NCBI GenBank assembly: GCA_963784645.1
Contig: CAWARY010000020.1
Span: forward strand, 433,329-497,328
Reading direction: 5' to 3'
Source: JBBRVW01 sp963784645
Lineage (GTDB): Bacteria > Actinomycetota > Actinomycetes > JACCUZ01
Length of the DNA: 64,000 nucleotides
In this document: one piece after another, positions 53,830 through 63,912 of the stretch
How the letters are laid out: every line of letters starts with the position of its first letter
Numbering within the stretch: the first letter of the stretch is position 1
The notes under the pieces: generated by a model
Database searches by the model: none
Told to the model about the DNA's origin: nothing
What the model saw: the letters and a program-made list of their open reading frames with translations, nothing else
Made by a program: the position numbers and the translations under genes

Positions 53830-55020
53830 GTGCTCGCAATCGTCGCTCCCGGCCAAGGCGCCCAGTCGCCCGGCTTCCTCGCACCCTGGCTCGAGCTGCC
53901 GCACTTCGAGGAACGGCTGCACTGGCTGTCCGCCTGCGCGGGCCTGGACCTAGTGCACTACGGCACCGCGGCCGACGCCGGGTCCATCCGGGACACCGCG
54001 GTCGCGCAGCCGCTGCTCGTGGCGTCCGGACTGGTCTCCGCGCTGGAGATCTTCCCGCACCCCTCGGACGCGTTCCACGCGGTCGCGGCCACCGCCGGGC
54101 ACAGCGTCGGCGAGATCACCGCGGCTGCCGGCACCGGCGTCATCAGCGCCGAGCAGGCGATGGTCCTCGTCCGCGAGCGCGGCCGCGCGATGGCCGACGC
54201 CGCCGCCCTCAAGCCGACCGGTATGACCGCGGTCCTGGGTGGCGACCCGGACGAGGTCAGCGCCGTGCTCGAGCGGCACGGCCTCACCGCGGCGAACAAC
54301 AACGGCGCCGGCCAGGTCGTCGCGGCCGGCACCCTCGACCAGCTCGAGGCGTTCAAGGCCGACCCGCCCGCCAAGGCCCGCCTCGTGCCGCTCTCCGTGG
54401 CCGGCGCCTTCCACACCGAGCACATGGCCCCCGCCGTCGAGACCCTGGCGTCCTACGCCAAGGCGGTCAGCGTCCACGACCCCCGCACCGGGCTGATCTC
54501 CAACCGCGACGGCGCGGTCGTGCAGCAGGGCCGCGACGTGCTGCGCCGCATCGTCATGCAGGTGAGCAACCCGGTGCGCTGGGACCTGTGCATGCGCACG
54601 ATGGGCGAGCTCGGCATCACTGGGGTCATCGAGGTGCCGCCCGCCGGCACCCTGACGGGCCTGATCAAGCGCGCCCTCCCCGGCGTCGAGACGGTGGCCC
54701 TCAAGACCCCCGCCGATCTCGAGGCGGCTCGCGACCTGGTCGCCCGGCACGGGACCCGGGCCCCGCAGGACGGCTCGCCGTCGTGGCGGATGCTGGTGGC
54801 GCCCAGCAAGGGCACGGTGCGCGTCGTCGACCTGCCCGAGGGCACCATCCTCGAGCCGGGCATGCCCGTGGCCACCCTCGTCACCTCCCGCGACGAGCAG
54901 CCGGTGGTGGCCCCGCACGGCGGCACCGTGGTGGAGTGGCTGGTGGAGGACGGCGACCCGGTATCCCCCGGCCAGCCGATCGTCCGCCTGCACCCCGAGA
55001 CGAGCGAGGCACTGAGCTGA
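53830..55020 (+). CDS. fabD: Malonyl-CoA:ACP transacylase FabD with C-terminal biotinyl/lipoyl-like domain
   Basis: The 396-residue protein loads malonyl onto ACP. The acyltransferase part (1-300) has GQGAQ (9-13), nucleophile S92 in GHSVGE, and H195 in GAFHTEHM. An extra domain of about 75 residues (318-390) has the barrel-hammerhead pattern of biotinyl/lipoyl carriers (EGTILEPGMPVATL, PVVAPHGGTVVEWLVEDGDPVSPGQPIVRL). The hairpin that carries the modified lysine reads VTSRDEQPVV, with no lysine, so it cannot be biotinylated or lipoylated. Typical FabD ends near residue 310. It starts at GTG 53830; the stop overlaps the fabH ATG by one base. Confidence 0.92.
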   Translation: MLAIVAPGQGAQSPGFLAPWLELPHFEERLHWLSACAGLDLVHYGTAADAGSIRDTAVAQPLLVASGLVSALEIFPHPSDAFHAVAATAGHSVGEITAAAGTGVISAEQAMVLVRERGRAMADAAALKPTGMTAVLGGDPDEVSAVLERHGLTAANNNGAGQVVAAGTLDQLEAFKADPPAKARLVPLSVAGAFHTEHMAPAVETLASYAKAVSVHDPRTGLISNRDGAVVQQGRDVLRRIVMQVSNPVRWDLCMRTMGELGITGVIEVPPAGTLTGLIKRALPGVETVALKTPADLEAARDLVARHGTRAPQDGSPSWRMLVAPSKGTVRVVDLPEGTILEPGMPVATLVTSRDEQPVVAPHGGTVVEWLVEDGDPVSPGQPIVRLHPETSEALS

Positions 55021-56018
55021 TGGTCCCGATCACCGCACCGAAGGGCGCCGCGCACGCACGCATCCTCAGCGTCGGCGGCTACCGTCCGTCCCGGGTCGTC
55101 ACCAACGCCGAGATCTGCGAGCTGATCGACTCCTCCGACGAGTGGATCCGCGAGCGCTCCGGCATCGAGAGCCGCCGGTGGGCGGCGCCCGACGAGAGCG
55201 TCATCGACATGAGCGTGGCGGCTGCCGGCAAGGCGATCGCGCAGGCCGGCATCCGGCCGGAGCAGGTCAGCGCCGTGCTCGTCGCCACCGTCACCCACCC
55301 GCTGCAGACGCCGTCTGCCGCCGCCGCCGTCGCGGACCGGCTCGGCGCCACCGACGCCGCAGCCACCGACATCTCCGCGGCCTGCGCCGGCTTCTGCTAC
55401 GGCGTCTCGCTGGCCAACGACATGGTGCGCGGCGGCAGCGCGGAGTACGTGCTCGTCATCGGCTGCGAGAAGCTGTCGGACTTCACCGACTCCTACGACC
55501 GCTCGACCGCCTTCATCTTCGGCGACGGTGCCGGTGCCGTGGTGATCGGCCCGAGCGACGAGCCGGGCATCGGGCCCACCATCTGGGGCTCGGACGGGTC
55601 GAAGTACGACGCCATCACCCAGAAGGCCAGCTGGATCGACGTCCGCGACCACAACGTGGAGTTCCCCAACCTCACGATGCAGGGGCAGACGGTGTTCCGT
55701 TGGGCGGTGTGGCAGATGGCCCCGGTCGCGCAGCGCGCGCTCGACGCCGCGGGCGTCCGTCCCGAGGACCTCGACGCGTTCATCCCCCACCAGGCGAACA
55801 TGCGGATCACCGACGCCCTGATCAAGACGCTGAAGCTGCCGGCCCACGTGCCCGTCGCCCGGGACATCCGCGAGGCGGGCAACACCTCGGCCGCGTCCGT
55901 CCCGTTGGCGATGGAGCGGATGCTCGAGACCGGCGAGGCCAAAAGTGGCGGTACCGCGCTGCTCATCGGCTTCGGCGCCGGGCTCGTCTACGCCTCCCAG
56001 GTCGTCGTCCTGCCCTGA
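55020..56018 (+). CDS. fabH: Beta-ketoacyl-ACP synthase III (FabH)
   Basis: A 332-residue initiator condensing enzyme joining an acyl-CoA primer to malonyl-ACP. The triad is C122 (DISAACAGFCYG), H257 (IPHQANMRI) and N288 (AGNTSAAS). SSDEWIRERSGIESRRWA and GFGAGLVYASQVV are family typical. The ATG at 55020 overlaps the fabD TGA (TGATG), so translation is coupled. Primer choice (branched or straight) cannot be read reliably. Confidence 0.96.
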   Translation: MVPITAPKGAAHARILSVGGYRPSRVVTNAEICELIDSSDEWIRERSGIESRRWAAPDESVIDMSVAAAGKAIAQAGIRPEQVSAVLVATVTHPLQTPSAAAAVADRLGATDAAATDISAACAGFCYGVSLANDMVRGGSAEYVLVIGCEKLSDFTDSYDRSTAFIFGDGAGAVVIGPSDEPGIGPTIWGSDGSKYDAITQKASWIDVRDHNVEFPNLTMQGQTVFRWAVWQMAPVAQRALDAAGVRPEDLDAFIPHQANMRITDALIKTLKLPAHVPVARDIREAGNTSAASVPLAMERMLETGEAKSGGTALLIGFGAGLVYASQVVVLP

Positions 56019-56072
56019 GCCCGGCCCGGCGCGGCACGAGCGGCCCGGACCCACCCCCACCGACCCCCGCAC

Positions 56073-56112
56073 GTCACGACACACTCAAGTCACGACACCA
56101 ACAGTCACGACA
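56073..56112. repeat. Three GTCACGACA direct repeats upstream of acpP
   Basis: Exact copies at 56073-56081, 56089-56097 and 56104-56112, with periods of 16 and 15 nt, in the fabH-acpP gap. The last copy ends just before the ACAAAGGAG ribosome-binding region. The role is unknown; regulator binding or effects on acpP mRNA are possible. Confidence 0.65.
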
Positions 56113-56132
56113 GACAAAGGAGCTGGAACCCG

Positions 56133-56381
56133 ATGGCCGCTAGCGAGCAGGAGATCCTCACGGGTCTCGCCGAGATCGTGAACGAGGAGACGGGCATCGC
56201 CACGGAGGACGTGCAGCCCGAGAAGTCGTTCACCGACGACCTCGACATCGACTCGCTGTCGATGATGACCATCGTCGTCAACGCCGAGGAGAAGTTCGGC
56301 GTCCGCATCCCCGACGACGACGTCAAGAACCTCAGCACGGTGGGCGACGCCGTGTCGTACATCGCGAAGGCGAGTACCTGA
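56133..56381 (+). CDS. acpP: Acyl carrier protein
   Basis: An 82-residue acidic four-helix carrier. The 4'-phosphopantetheine attachment serine is S41 in DLDIDSLSMM. It carries growing acyl chains between FabD, FabH and FabF. A strong AAAGGAG lies 11 nt before the ATG at 56133. Spacing to fabH (114 nt) is wider than the other junctions and holds three direct repeats, which may allow the higher expression ACP needs. Confidence 0.97.
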   Translation: MAASEQEILTGLAEIVNEETGIATEDVQPEKSFTDDLDIDSLSMMTIVVNAEEKFGVRIPDDDVKNLSTVGDAVSYIAKAST

Positions 56382-56439
56382 CCCCACGACATCGCTCGTT
56401 CCTCGCGATCCCGCGGGGGCCTCGAAGGAGACATCTCGC

Positions 56440-57695
<1,256 letters not shown>

Positions 57696-57699
<4 letters not shown>

Positions 57700-59108
57700 C
57701 GGTGGTGGCGACCCCCAAGCTGGTGGTCGACAAGGCCGACGACCCGCGCAACCCGCTGACCCGGCTCGGGATGCTCTTCGACCCCGGCACCGTCGAGCTC
57801 ATCACCGACGAGGACGACTCGGGGATGCTTGCCGCGATCGGCCGCATCGAGGGTGCGACCTCGGTGGCATTCTGCTCCGACGCGACCATCCAGGGCGGCG
57901 CGATGGGCGACGCCGGCTGCAAGGCGATCCTCGTCGCCTACGAGCGTGCCCTCGCCGAGGGCGTCCCGGTCATCGGGTTGTGGCACTCCGGTGGCGCGCG
58001 GCTGCGCGAGGGGGTCGTCTCGCTGCACGCCGTCGGCGAGGTCTTCGCCATCATGACCCGCGCTTCGGGGAAGGTGCCGCAGATCTCGGTGGTGCTCGGC
58101 CCGGCCGCCGGCGGGGCGGCCTACGGCCCGGCGCTGACCGACGTCGTCATCCTCGGCCCCGAGGGGCGGGTGTTCGTCACCGGGCCCGACGTCGTCCGCT
58201 CCGTCACCGGTGAGGACGTCGACGCCCTGCGCCTCGGCGGTCCCGAGCCGCACGGCCGCCGCTCCGGAGTCGTGCACGTGGTCGCGCCGACCCAGGAGGA
58301 GGCCTACGGCGAGGCCCGTCGGCTCGCGGCCCTGCTCGGCGACCAGCGCGCGATCGGCGAGGTCGAGGACCGCGACCTGGCGGAGTTCCTGCCGGAGTCC
58401 CCCAAGCGCGCCTACGACGTCCACCCCATCATCGACGCCCTGCTCGACGAGGGCAGCGCCCTCGAACTGCACCCGAGATGGGCGCCGAACGTCACCACGA
58501 CGCTCGGTCGCCTCGGGGACCGCACCGTCGGCGTGATCGCCAACAACCCGCTGCGGCTCGGCGGCTGCCTCGACTCGTCGTCGGCCGAGAAGGCGGCCCG
58601 GTTCGTGCGGATGTGCGACGCCTTCGGCGTACCGATGGTCGTCGTCGTCGACGTGCCCGGCTACCTGCCGGGCGTCGGGCAGGAGTGGGACGGCGTCGTA
58701 CGCCGCGGCGCGAAGCTGCTGCACGCGTTCGCCGAGGCCACGGTGCCGCGCGTGACGCTCGTGACTCGCAAGGCGTACGGCGGCGCGTACATCGCGATGA
58801 ACTCGCGCTCGCTCGGCGCCACCCGGGTCTTCGCCTGGCCGGGCGCCGAGGTCGCGGTCATGGGCGCCGTCGCGGCGGTGCGCATCCTGCACCGGCGCCG
58901 GCTGGCCGACGTCCCCGCCGACGTGCGGGGCGAGGTCGAGCAGGAGCTCGCCGTCGAGCACGAGAAGCTCGCTGGTGGCCTCGCGAGGGCGCAGGAGATC
59001 GGCGTCGTCGACGAGGTGATCGAGCCGACGCGGACCCGTTCCGCGATCGCGGCCGCCATCGCCGCCGGCCCGGCCACCCGCGGCCGGCACGGCAACATCC
59101 CCCTGTAG
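57696..59108 (+). CDS. accD6: Acyl-CoA carboxylase beta subunit (AccD6-like carboxyltransferase)
   Basis: A 470-residue carboxyltransferase that moves CO2 from biotin to acetyl- or propionyl-CoA, giving malonyl-CoA for FabD. The oxyanion-hole glycines are in LWHSGGARLREGV and GPAAGGAAYGPAL in the N-terminal crotonase domain and in TRKAYGGAYIAMNS in the C-terminal one; VPGYLPG is also conserved. Its length and its place at the end of the fab cluster match mycobacterial accD6. The ATG overlaps the fabF stop (ATGA). The biotin-carrying alpha subunit is not in the window. Confidence 0.92.
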
Positions 59109-59176
59109 CCAGTCCCCGCCTCCCCCGGCCGGAGGGGCCCCGGCCCGCTGGAGTTGATCACCTCCCCGGCCCCCCG

Positions 59177-59265
59177 AGTTGATCACGGTCCCGTGGTCAA
59201 CTGGGCTCGACAGTGGCATGCACGCCACTGTCGAGCCGGAATGATCACGGTCCCGTGATCATTCC
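59177..59265. repeat. Three back-to-back palindromes
   Basis: A: AGTTGATCACGG / CCGTGGTCAACT (59177-59202, one G:T). B: GGCTCGACAGTGGC / GCCACTGTCGAGCC around ATGCAC (59204-59237). C: GGAATGATCACGG / CCGTGATCATTCC (59238-59265). A and C share the core TGATCACGGTCCCGTG. They lie between the convergent accD6 and DUF3145 genes. Another GAGTTGATCAC occurs at 59151. They probably form a terminator and/or a REP-like mobile palindrome. Confidence 0.8.
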
Positions 59266-59284
59266 GGGGCCGGCGTAGGGGACG

Positions 59285-59782
59285 CTAGACGACCTGGTGC
59301 AGCCAGCGGACGGGTGCGCCCTCGCCGGCGTGCCGGAACGTCTCGAGCTCGTCGTCCCAGGGCTTGCCGAGCAGGCCGTGCATCTCGTCCTCGACGGTGG
59401 TGGCGGGGTCCGCCGCGGCCCGGGCCAGGGCGGCGCGCAGCCGGTCCTCGCGGACCAGGATGTCGCCGTGCACGCCGGTGGTGGCGTGGAACATCCCCAG
59501 CGTCGGGGTCGACGACCAGCGCTCGCCCTCGGCCCCGGCACTGGGCTCCTCGGTCACCTCGAACCGCAGGTGCATCCAGTCGCGCAGCGCGCTGGCCAGC
59601 CGGCTGCCGGCGCCGGCGTCGGCCTGCCAGGACAGCTCGCCCCGGACCGTGCCCGGCGCGGCCGGCTGCTGGGTCCAGTCACAGGTCACGCGCACGCCGA
59701 GGACACCCCCGACGGCCCACTCGATGTGCGGGCACAGCGCGGGTGGTGCGGAATGCACGTAGACAACGCCACGGGTCGCCAC
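59285..59782 (-). CDS. DUF3145 protein
   Basis: A 165-residue actinobacterial DUF3145 protein: it opens TRGVVYVHSAPPALCPHIEWAVGGVLG, then LSWQADAGAGSRLASALRDWMHLRFEVTEEP, and ends ETFRHAGEGAPVRWLHQVV. It is soluble, function unknown, and regularly found next to the fab cluster. The GTG at 59782 has AGGAGG 6 nt upstream. Confidence 0.9.
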   Translation of the reverse strand: MATRGVVYVHSAPPALCPHIEWAVGGVLGVRVTCDWTQQPAAPGTVRGELSWQADAGAGSRLASALRDWMHLRFEVTEEPSAGAEGERWSSTPTLGMFHATTGVHGDILVREDRLRAALARAAADPATTVEDEMHGLLGKPWDDELETFRHAGEGAPVRWLHQVV

Positions 59783-59995
59783 CGGAACCTCCTAGCTCGA
59801 CGCGAGGTGCGCCTTCCCCAGCGGCCTCACGCGTCGGGACAGGTCCCGTGCAGCGGTACTGCCGTCGATCATGCCACAGCCGTCCCACGGGCACCAGGAG
59901 CAACCGGTCTTTACCCGTTTGTCCCTGCAGTCCGGCCGCTGAGGCGCCGATACACCCCCTGCAGTCCCCCGCGGCCGGCAACGAGAGGCGTGACC

Positions 59996-60421
59996 GTGCA
60001 GAACCCCGAGCTCCTGATGGCCGAGGCGTACGACGACGGTGTCGTCTCCGAGGTCATCCGGCCGGCGGCGATCGTCCCCGAGGAGTCGGCGCGGTCGATC
60101 CTGGTCGAGCTGGCCCTGCGCGACGTGCAGAACAACGGCGTCTGGCAGTCCGAACCGTCGCTCTGGAGCCGGTACGACCGCCCGTGGGAGAGCTACGGCA
60201 ATCCCGCCGGCGCCGAGCTCATCGGCACGTTGCAGGTGGCCTACGGCACCCCGACCCGCTACGAGATCACGATCTACCGGGTGACGGTGACGCAGTACGG
60301 CACCGACCGCGGCTGGACGGTCTCGTCGCTCTGCGACGAGGCGCTCGCCTTCGGCGGTCTCACCCTTGAGCTCTGCCCCCGCGCTGCGCTGGGCACGCCA
60401 CCCAAGCCGTTCAAGTTCTGA
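59996..60421 (+). CDS. Hypothetical protein
   Basis: A 141-residue soluble protein with a mixed alpha/beta pattern (ESARSILVELALRDVQNNGVW, AELIGTLQVAYGTPTRYEITIYRVTVTQYGTDRGWTV, SLCDEALAFGGLTLELCP). I do not recognise a family. GTG 59996 is preferred, with GAGAGG 7 nt upstream; GTG 59990 and ATG 60016 are alternatives. It is divergent from DUF3145. Confidence 0.6.
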   Translation: MQNPELLMAEAYDDGVVSEVIRPAAIVPEESARSILVELALRDVQNNGVWQSEPSLWSRYDRPWESYGNPAGAELIGTLQVAYGTPTRYEITIYRVTVTQYGTDRGWTVSSLCDEALAFGGLTLELCPRAALGTPPKPFKF

Positions 60422-60428
60422 GCGGGCG

Positions 60429-61022
60429 TCAGGGCGCGTCGACGACGACCGTCACCGTGGTGGCTGCCTGCTCCTCCACCGGGGTTCCGCTGCTGCAGGT
60501 GTAGCTCGACACCGCCACCCTCACGACGTAGGTGCCGGCCTCGGCCCAGGTGTGCGGCGCGCGGTAGGTGCCGGCCGCGGGGGCGTCCGTGGCGCCGACA
60601 GCGCAGCTGGCCTCGCGGAGCGAGCTGGTGCCGACCTCGTCGCCCCACTCCTCGGTGGAGCCGCTGAAGGTACCGGCACCGTCCGCGTAGGTGACGACGA
60701 GCGTCGAGGCCTGTCCGGCCACGGCGTGCGTGGGCGCCGTGACCTCGAGGCTGAGGCCGGCCGGGGCTGCGGGAGCCGCGGCAGCAGGGACGGTGGTCAC
60801 GGCCTCGTCCCCACGGCCGGCGAGCCAGCCGCCCAGCGCCGCTGCGACCAGGACCCCGATCGCGAGGCCGGCCAGGACGGCGCGCCGCAGGCCCGGACCC
60901 TGGCGGGACGGGGCAGGCGGGACGGGGACCACCGATCGTTCGAGACCGGCCGGGACGGCGTCGTGGTGGACGACCACCGGCCGGTCGTCGGCCAGGCGTT
61001 CGCGAGTCTCCTGCGTGTCCAT
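60429..61022 (-). CDS. Membrane-anchored protein with Ig/PKD-like extracytoplasmic domain
   Basis: 197 residues: a cytoplasmic N-terminus (1-45), one transmembrane helix (RAVLAGLAIGVLVAAALGGWLAG, about 47-68), an Ala/Pro linker, and an Ig/PKD-like beta domain (LEVTAPTHAVAGQASTLVVTYADG, GTYRAPHTWAEAGTYVVRVAVSSYTC) with two cysteines. The HTWAEAGTYVV phrase resembles PKD-domain ends. The function is unknown. The ATG is at 61022. Confidence 0.7.
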   Translation of the reverse strand: MDTQETRERLADDRPVVVHHDAVPAGLERSVVPVPPAPSRQGPGLRRAVLAGLAIGVLVAAALGGWLAGRGDEAVTTVPAAAAPAAPAGLSLEVTAPTHAVAGQASTLVVTYADGAGTFSGSTEEWGDEVGTSSLREASCAVGATDAPAAGTYRAPHTWAEAGTYVVRVAVSSYTCSSGTPVEEQAATTVTVVVDAP

Positions 61023-61142
61023 CTGTCCTCTCCTGCCGCCCCCGGACGGTGACCAGGCTAGGTGGGACTGGTGACCCTGCGTGCGCGATCCTGGAAATAG
61101 GGAGGTTCCACCTCGCGAGCGGTCACGCTGCGCTGTCGGTGG

Positions 61143-61526
61143 TCAGCCGGCCGTGACCGGCGCGCACAGGCCAGCCACCGGCTCGGGCGGGCAGCAGGCC
61201 GGGATCGCCGCGACGCTGGGCGTGACGTGCAGCCGGCGGGTCAGCTGCATGACGTCCAGGACCCGCAGTACCGACGGCTGGTCGGCGACGAAGTGCACGG
61301 TCCCACCCAGCAGCCCCTGCCGGTGGTGGATGCGCAGCAGGCTGCCGACACCCGTGGAGTCGACGAACGTGACCCCGCGCAGGTCGAGCACGAGGTCGTC
61401 GACGCCGCGGTTGAGCAGACCGAGGACTGCGTCCCGCAGAGCCGGTGCCGTGGCGGCATCGAGCTCGCCGACGACGGCCACGACGGTGTACCGGCCCGAG
61501 CGTTGCGGTGCGAGAAGACTGACCAT
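61143..61526 (-). CDS. STAS-domain anti-sigma factor antagonist
   Basis: A 127-residue SpoIIAA-like protein. The phosphorylatable serine is S57 in TFVDSTGVGSLLRI. GELDAATAPALRDAV and VHFVADQPSVLRVLDVMQL are standard STAS elements. It frees sigma factors by binding anti-sigma kinases when unphosphorylated. A short Cys/Pro tail (PACCPPEPVAGLCAP) is unusual. No anti-sigma kinase gene is adjacent; the neighbours are other stress-signalling genes. Confidence 0.9.
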   Translation of the reverse strand: MVSLLAPQRSGRYTVVAVVGELDAATAPALRDAVLGLLNRGVDDLVLDLRGVTFVDSTGVGSLLRIHHRQGLLGGTVHFVADQPSVLRVLDVMQLTRRLHVTPSVAAIPACCPPEPVAGLCAPVTAG

Positions 61527-61715
61527 CGAGGGCCCCCGTGACTGACCGAGCCGCGTGGGCGCCGGGCTGCTTCGGCGCGCCAGGGGAGCCTAACCGGCGC
61601 CGGGCCGGTGCGGAAGGCGCCGAGGTCGACGGGACCCGCGCCGCAGCGCCGGCCCGTGACGCGTGGGGCCTGCGGGAGCGCGCGTCCGCGTACTGGAGCA
61701 CACCCCCCCGGATCC

Positions 61716-62132
61716 TCAGCTCGAGCGCGCCTCGGCCTCACGGACGTGGGCGCACAGCCCGAGCAGCAGCTCGTGCGCCATCGTGGGGTGCTTCTCCAGC
61801 AACGGCTCGAAGTTCCACGCCGCTAGCGACAGGGTGCGCACCGGGCCGTCGGGGCGCACCGTGGCGGACCGCGGCTGGCCGTCGATCAGCGAGATCTCGC
61901 CGAAGTACTCGCCCGGACCCAGCGTCCGGCGCTCCTCGCCGTGCTGCAGCACCGTCACCGTGCCGTCGAGGATGAGATGGAACCCGACGCCCTTCGACCC
62001 TTCCTCGACGATCTCGCCGCCGGTGTGCTCGACCTCGCGGGTGCGGCCCAATACGTCCTTGAGCGCCTTGTCCTTCAGCCCCGCGAACAGCGGCACCGAC
62101 CGCAGCTGAGCGAGCCTGGCGTCGTCCGACAT
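61716..62132 (-). CDS. Single-domain cyclic nucleotide-binding protein
   Basis: A 138-residue stand-alone CNB domain: LRSVPLFAGLKDKALKDVLGRT, EIVEEGSKGVGFHLILDGTVTV, and phosphate-binding cassette FGEISLIDGQPRSATVRP, with both Glu and Arg expected for cAMP binding. No output domain. ATG 62132 has AGGGGA upstream. It could act through partner proteins such as the neighbouring STAS or ANTAR proteins. Confidence 0.88.
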   Translation of the reverse strand: MSDDARLAQLRSVPLFAGLKDKALKDVLGRTREVEHTGGEIVEEGSKGVGFHLILDGTVTVLQHGEERRTLGPGEYFGEISLIDGQPRSATVRPDGPVRTLSLAAWNFEPLLEKHPTMAHELLLGLCAHVREAEARSS

Positions 62133-62249
62133 GTGATGTCCCCTTGCTGAGTACGGCCCCGGGTGATCGGGTGCTGACGCTTCCACCCGGCCCGCGTCCG
62201 CGCAAGCGTCTGAGCCCCGTCAACCGCGCCGGCGCCGACGCGCGGCGCC

Positions 62250-63002
62250 CTACGTGACCGGTGGGAGGCGCGTCGGCGCGTCCGCAGCAGCAAGGTCCAG
62301 CTCGCCGGCGACGACACGCCGGGCGACCTCCGAGAGCCGGAGCCCGTGCTGCCGGGCGAAGGAACGCAGCCGGTCGAACGCGGCGTCGACGTGCATCCCG
62401 GCCCGCTCGGCGAGCACGCCCTTCGCCTGCTCGATGACGATCCTGCTGTCGAGCGCCTCCTGGAGCTGCCGCGCGAGGACCGCACGGCGGCGGCTGCCGC
62501 GTTCCTGGAGGATCCCGATGGTCGCGACGTCGGCCAGTGCCTGGCCGAGCGCGCGATCGCTGTCCGGCAGCGGTCCGGGCGACGCCCGGAAGAGGTTGAG
62601 CGCGCCGATGGTCTCGTCCCGCAGCCTCAGCGGAAGAGCCACCACGGAGTGGAAGCCCGCATCGACGGCCGCGCCCGCGAACCGCGGCCAGCGCGATGGC
62701 TCGGCGGCGATGTCGTCGACGAACACGGCTGCTCCGGTCGCGAAGCAGTCCAGGCAGGGACCTTCCTCGTTCTGCACCTCGAACAGCTCCAGCAGCCGCA
62801 CCTGCTCGGTGGAGCTCGCCGCGACGCGCAGCCGGCCCTCCGCGTCGACCAGCATCAGCCCGGCCTCGTCGACATCGAGTAGCGCGATGCAGTGGGTTGC
62901 CAGGGCGTGCAGGAAGTCCAGCGCGTCGAAGTCGTCGACCAGCGTGTCGGCCAGGTCGACGAACGCCTCGGCGAGCCGTCGCTCGCGCACAGGTTCCTTC
63001 AT
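62250..63002 (-). CDS. GAF-ANTAR regulator (RNA-binding antiterminator type)
   Basis: A 250-residue protein: GAF (about 15-165: FLHALATHCIALLDVDEAGLMLVD, FHSVVALPLRLRDETIGALNLFR) and C-terminal ANTAR three-helix domain (about 180-240: LQEALDSRIVIEQAKGVLAERAGMHVDAAFDRLRSFARQ). ANTAR domains bind dual-hairpin RNAs to stop transcription termination. The ATG at 63002 has GGAGGGC before it. It lies 28 nt after the upstream GAF-ANTAR gene, so both are one operon. Confidence 0.92.
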   Translation of the reverse strand: MKEPVRERRLAEAFVDLADTLVDDFDALDFLHALATHCIALLDVDEAGLMLVDAEGRLRVAASSTEQVRLLELFEVQNEEGPCLDCFATGAAVFVDDIAAEPSRWPRFAGAAVDAGFHSVVALPLRLRDETIGALNLFRASPGPLPDSDRALGQALADVATIGILQERGSRRRAVLARQLQEALDSRIVIEQAKGVLAERAGMHVDAAFDRLRSFARQHGLRLSEVARRVVAGELDLAAADAPTRLPPVT

Positions 63003-63030
63003 GCCCTCCACGATATGCCTGTGTCGATGC

Positions 63031-63738
63031 TCATCCCAGGCGCTCGTCGAGCCGGATCCGGCGCTCCAGCACGTCGCGCGCCACGTCCTGCAGGGTCCGG
63101 CCCTCCTGGTAGGCACGCGCGCGCAGGGCGGCGAAGGCCGACGGCCCGTCCACCCCCAGCTGCGCGATCACCATGCCGGTCGCCTGGTGCACCAGGCTGG
63201 TAGCCGCCCAGCCCGGCTCGAGCTTCTCCCGGGCGACATCGGGTGCGCCGTCCTGGAGCTGCAGCAGGACCTCGACGGCGGCGCTGGCGAAGTCCTGGGC
63301 CGCGGCCAGGTCGCCGTCGGTGAGCGGACCGGCCGCGCGGCGGTAGAGGTCCATGGCCCCCAGCCGGACCTCCCCCACCAGGAGCGGGACCGCGAAGGAG
63401 GCCCGGACCCCGATCGACTCGGCCTCGGGCCCGAAGACCGGCCAGCGCGCGCTGACCCCAGGGTCGGTGATGTCCGCCACCAGCACGGGTACTCCGGTGC
63501 TGACGGCGTCGACGCACGGGCCCTGACCCAGGAGCACCTGCAGGTCCTCGATCCGCCCGCTGACCGGGTCGGTCGCGGCGACCCGCGTGTGCCGTCCGGG
63601 TCCCGAGGTGACCGACAGCCCGACGCCGTCCACCTGCAAGGACTCGACCGCGATCGCGCAGACGTGGGCGACGCGCGTGTTGCCTTCGCCGGCCCGCTCA
63701 GCCGCACGCACTGCCAGCCGGACCCGTTTCCTGGGCAT
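63031..63738 (-). CDS. GAF-ANTAR regulator
   Basis: A 235-residue paralogue-like protein: GAF (about 20-160: VCAIAVESLQVDGVGLSVTSG, LQVLLGQGPCVDAVSTGVPVLVADI, RASFAVPLLVGEVRLGAMDLYR) and ANTAR (about 170-230: HQATGMVIAQLGVDGPSAFAALRARAYQEGRTLQDVARDVL). GQGPC marks the GAF-2 type. The ATG at 63738 has AGGAGG 9 nt upstream. First gene of the pair. Confidence 0.92.
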   Translation of the reverse strand: MPRKRVRLAVRAAERAGEGNTRVAHVCAIAVESLQVDGVGLSVTSGPGRHTRVAATDPVSGRIEDLQVLLGQGPCVDAVSTGVPVLVADITDPGVSARWPVFGPEAESIGVRASFAVPLLVGEVRLGAMDLYRRAAGPLTDGDLAAAQDFASAAVEVLLQLQDGAPDVAREKLEPGWAATSLVHQATGMVIAQLGVDGPSAFAALRARAYQEGRTLQDVARDVLERRIRLDERLG

Positions 63739-63912
63739 GCCCACGACCTCCTGGTCGCACACCCCTCGTCCGGAGTCGGTCGAGGCGCCGGAGACTGATC
63801 CCGCAGGCTGCAGCCCCCTCACCGTACTGCGCCGCGCGCGGTCCGCGAACGCCACCTGTGACGGGGCCGGATCCGACCGGCCCGTACGCGCGTGACGCTG
63901 AGCGGTGAGCGC

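Noticed and set aside
59177..59265. Palindromes considered as insertion sequence ends or an att site
   Set aside because: No transposase or integrase gene in the window and no flanking direct repeats visible.
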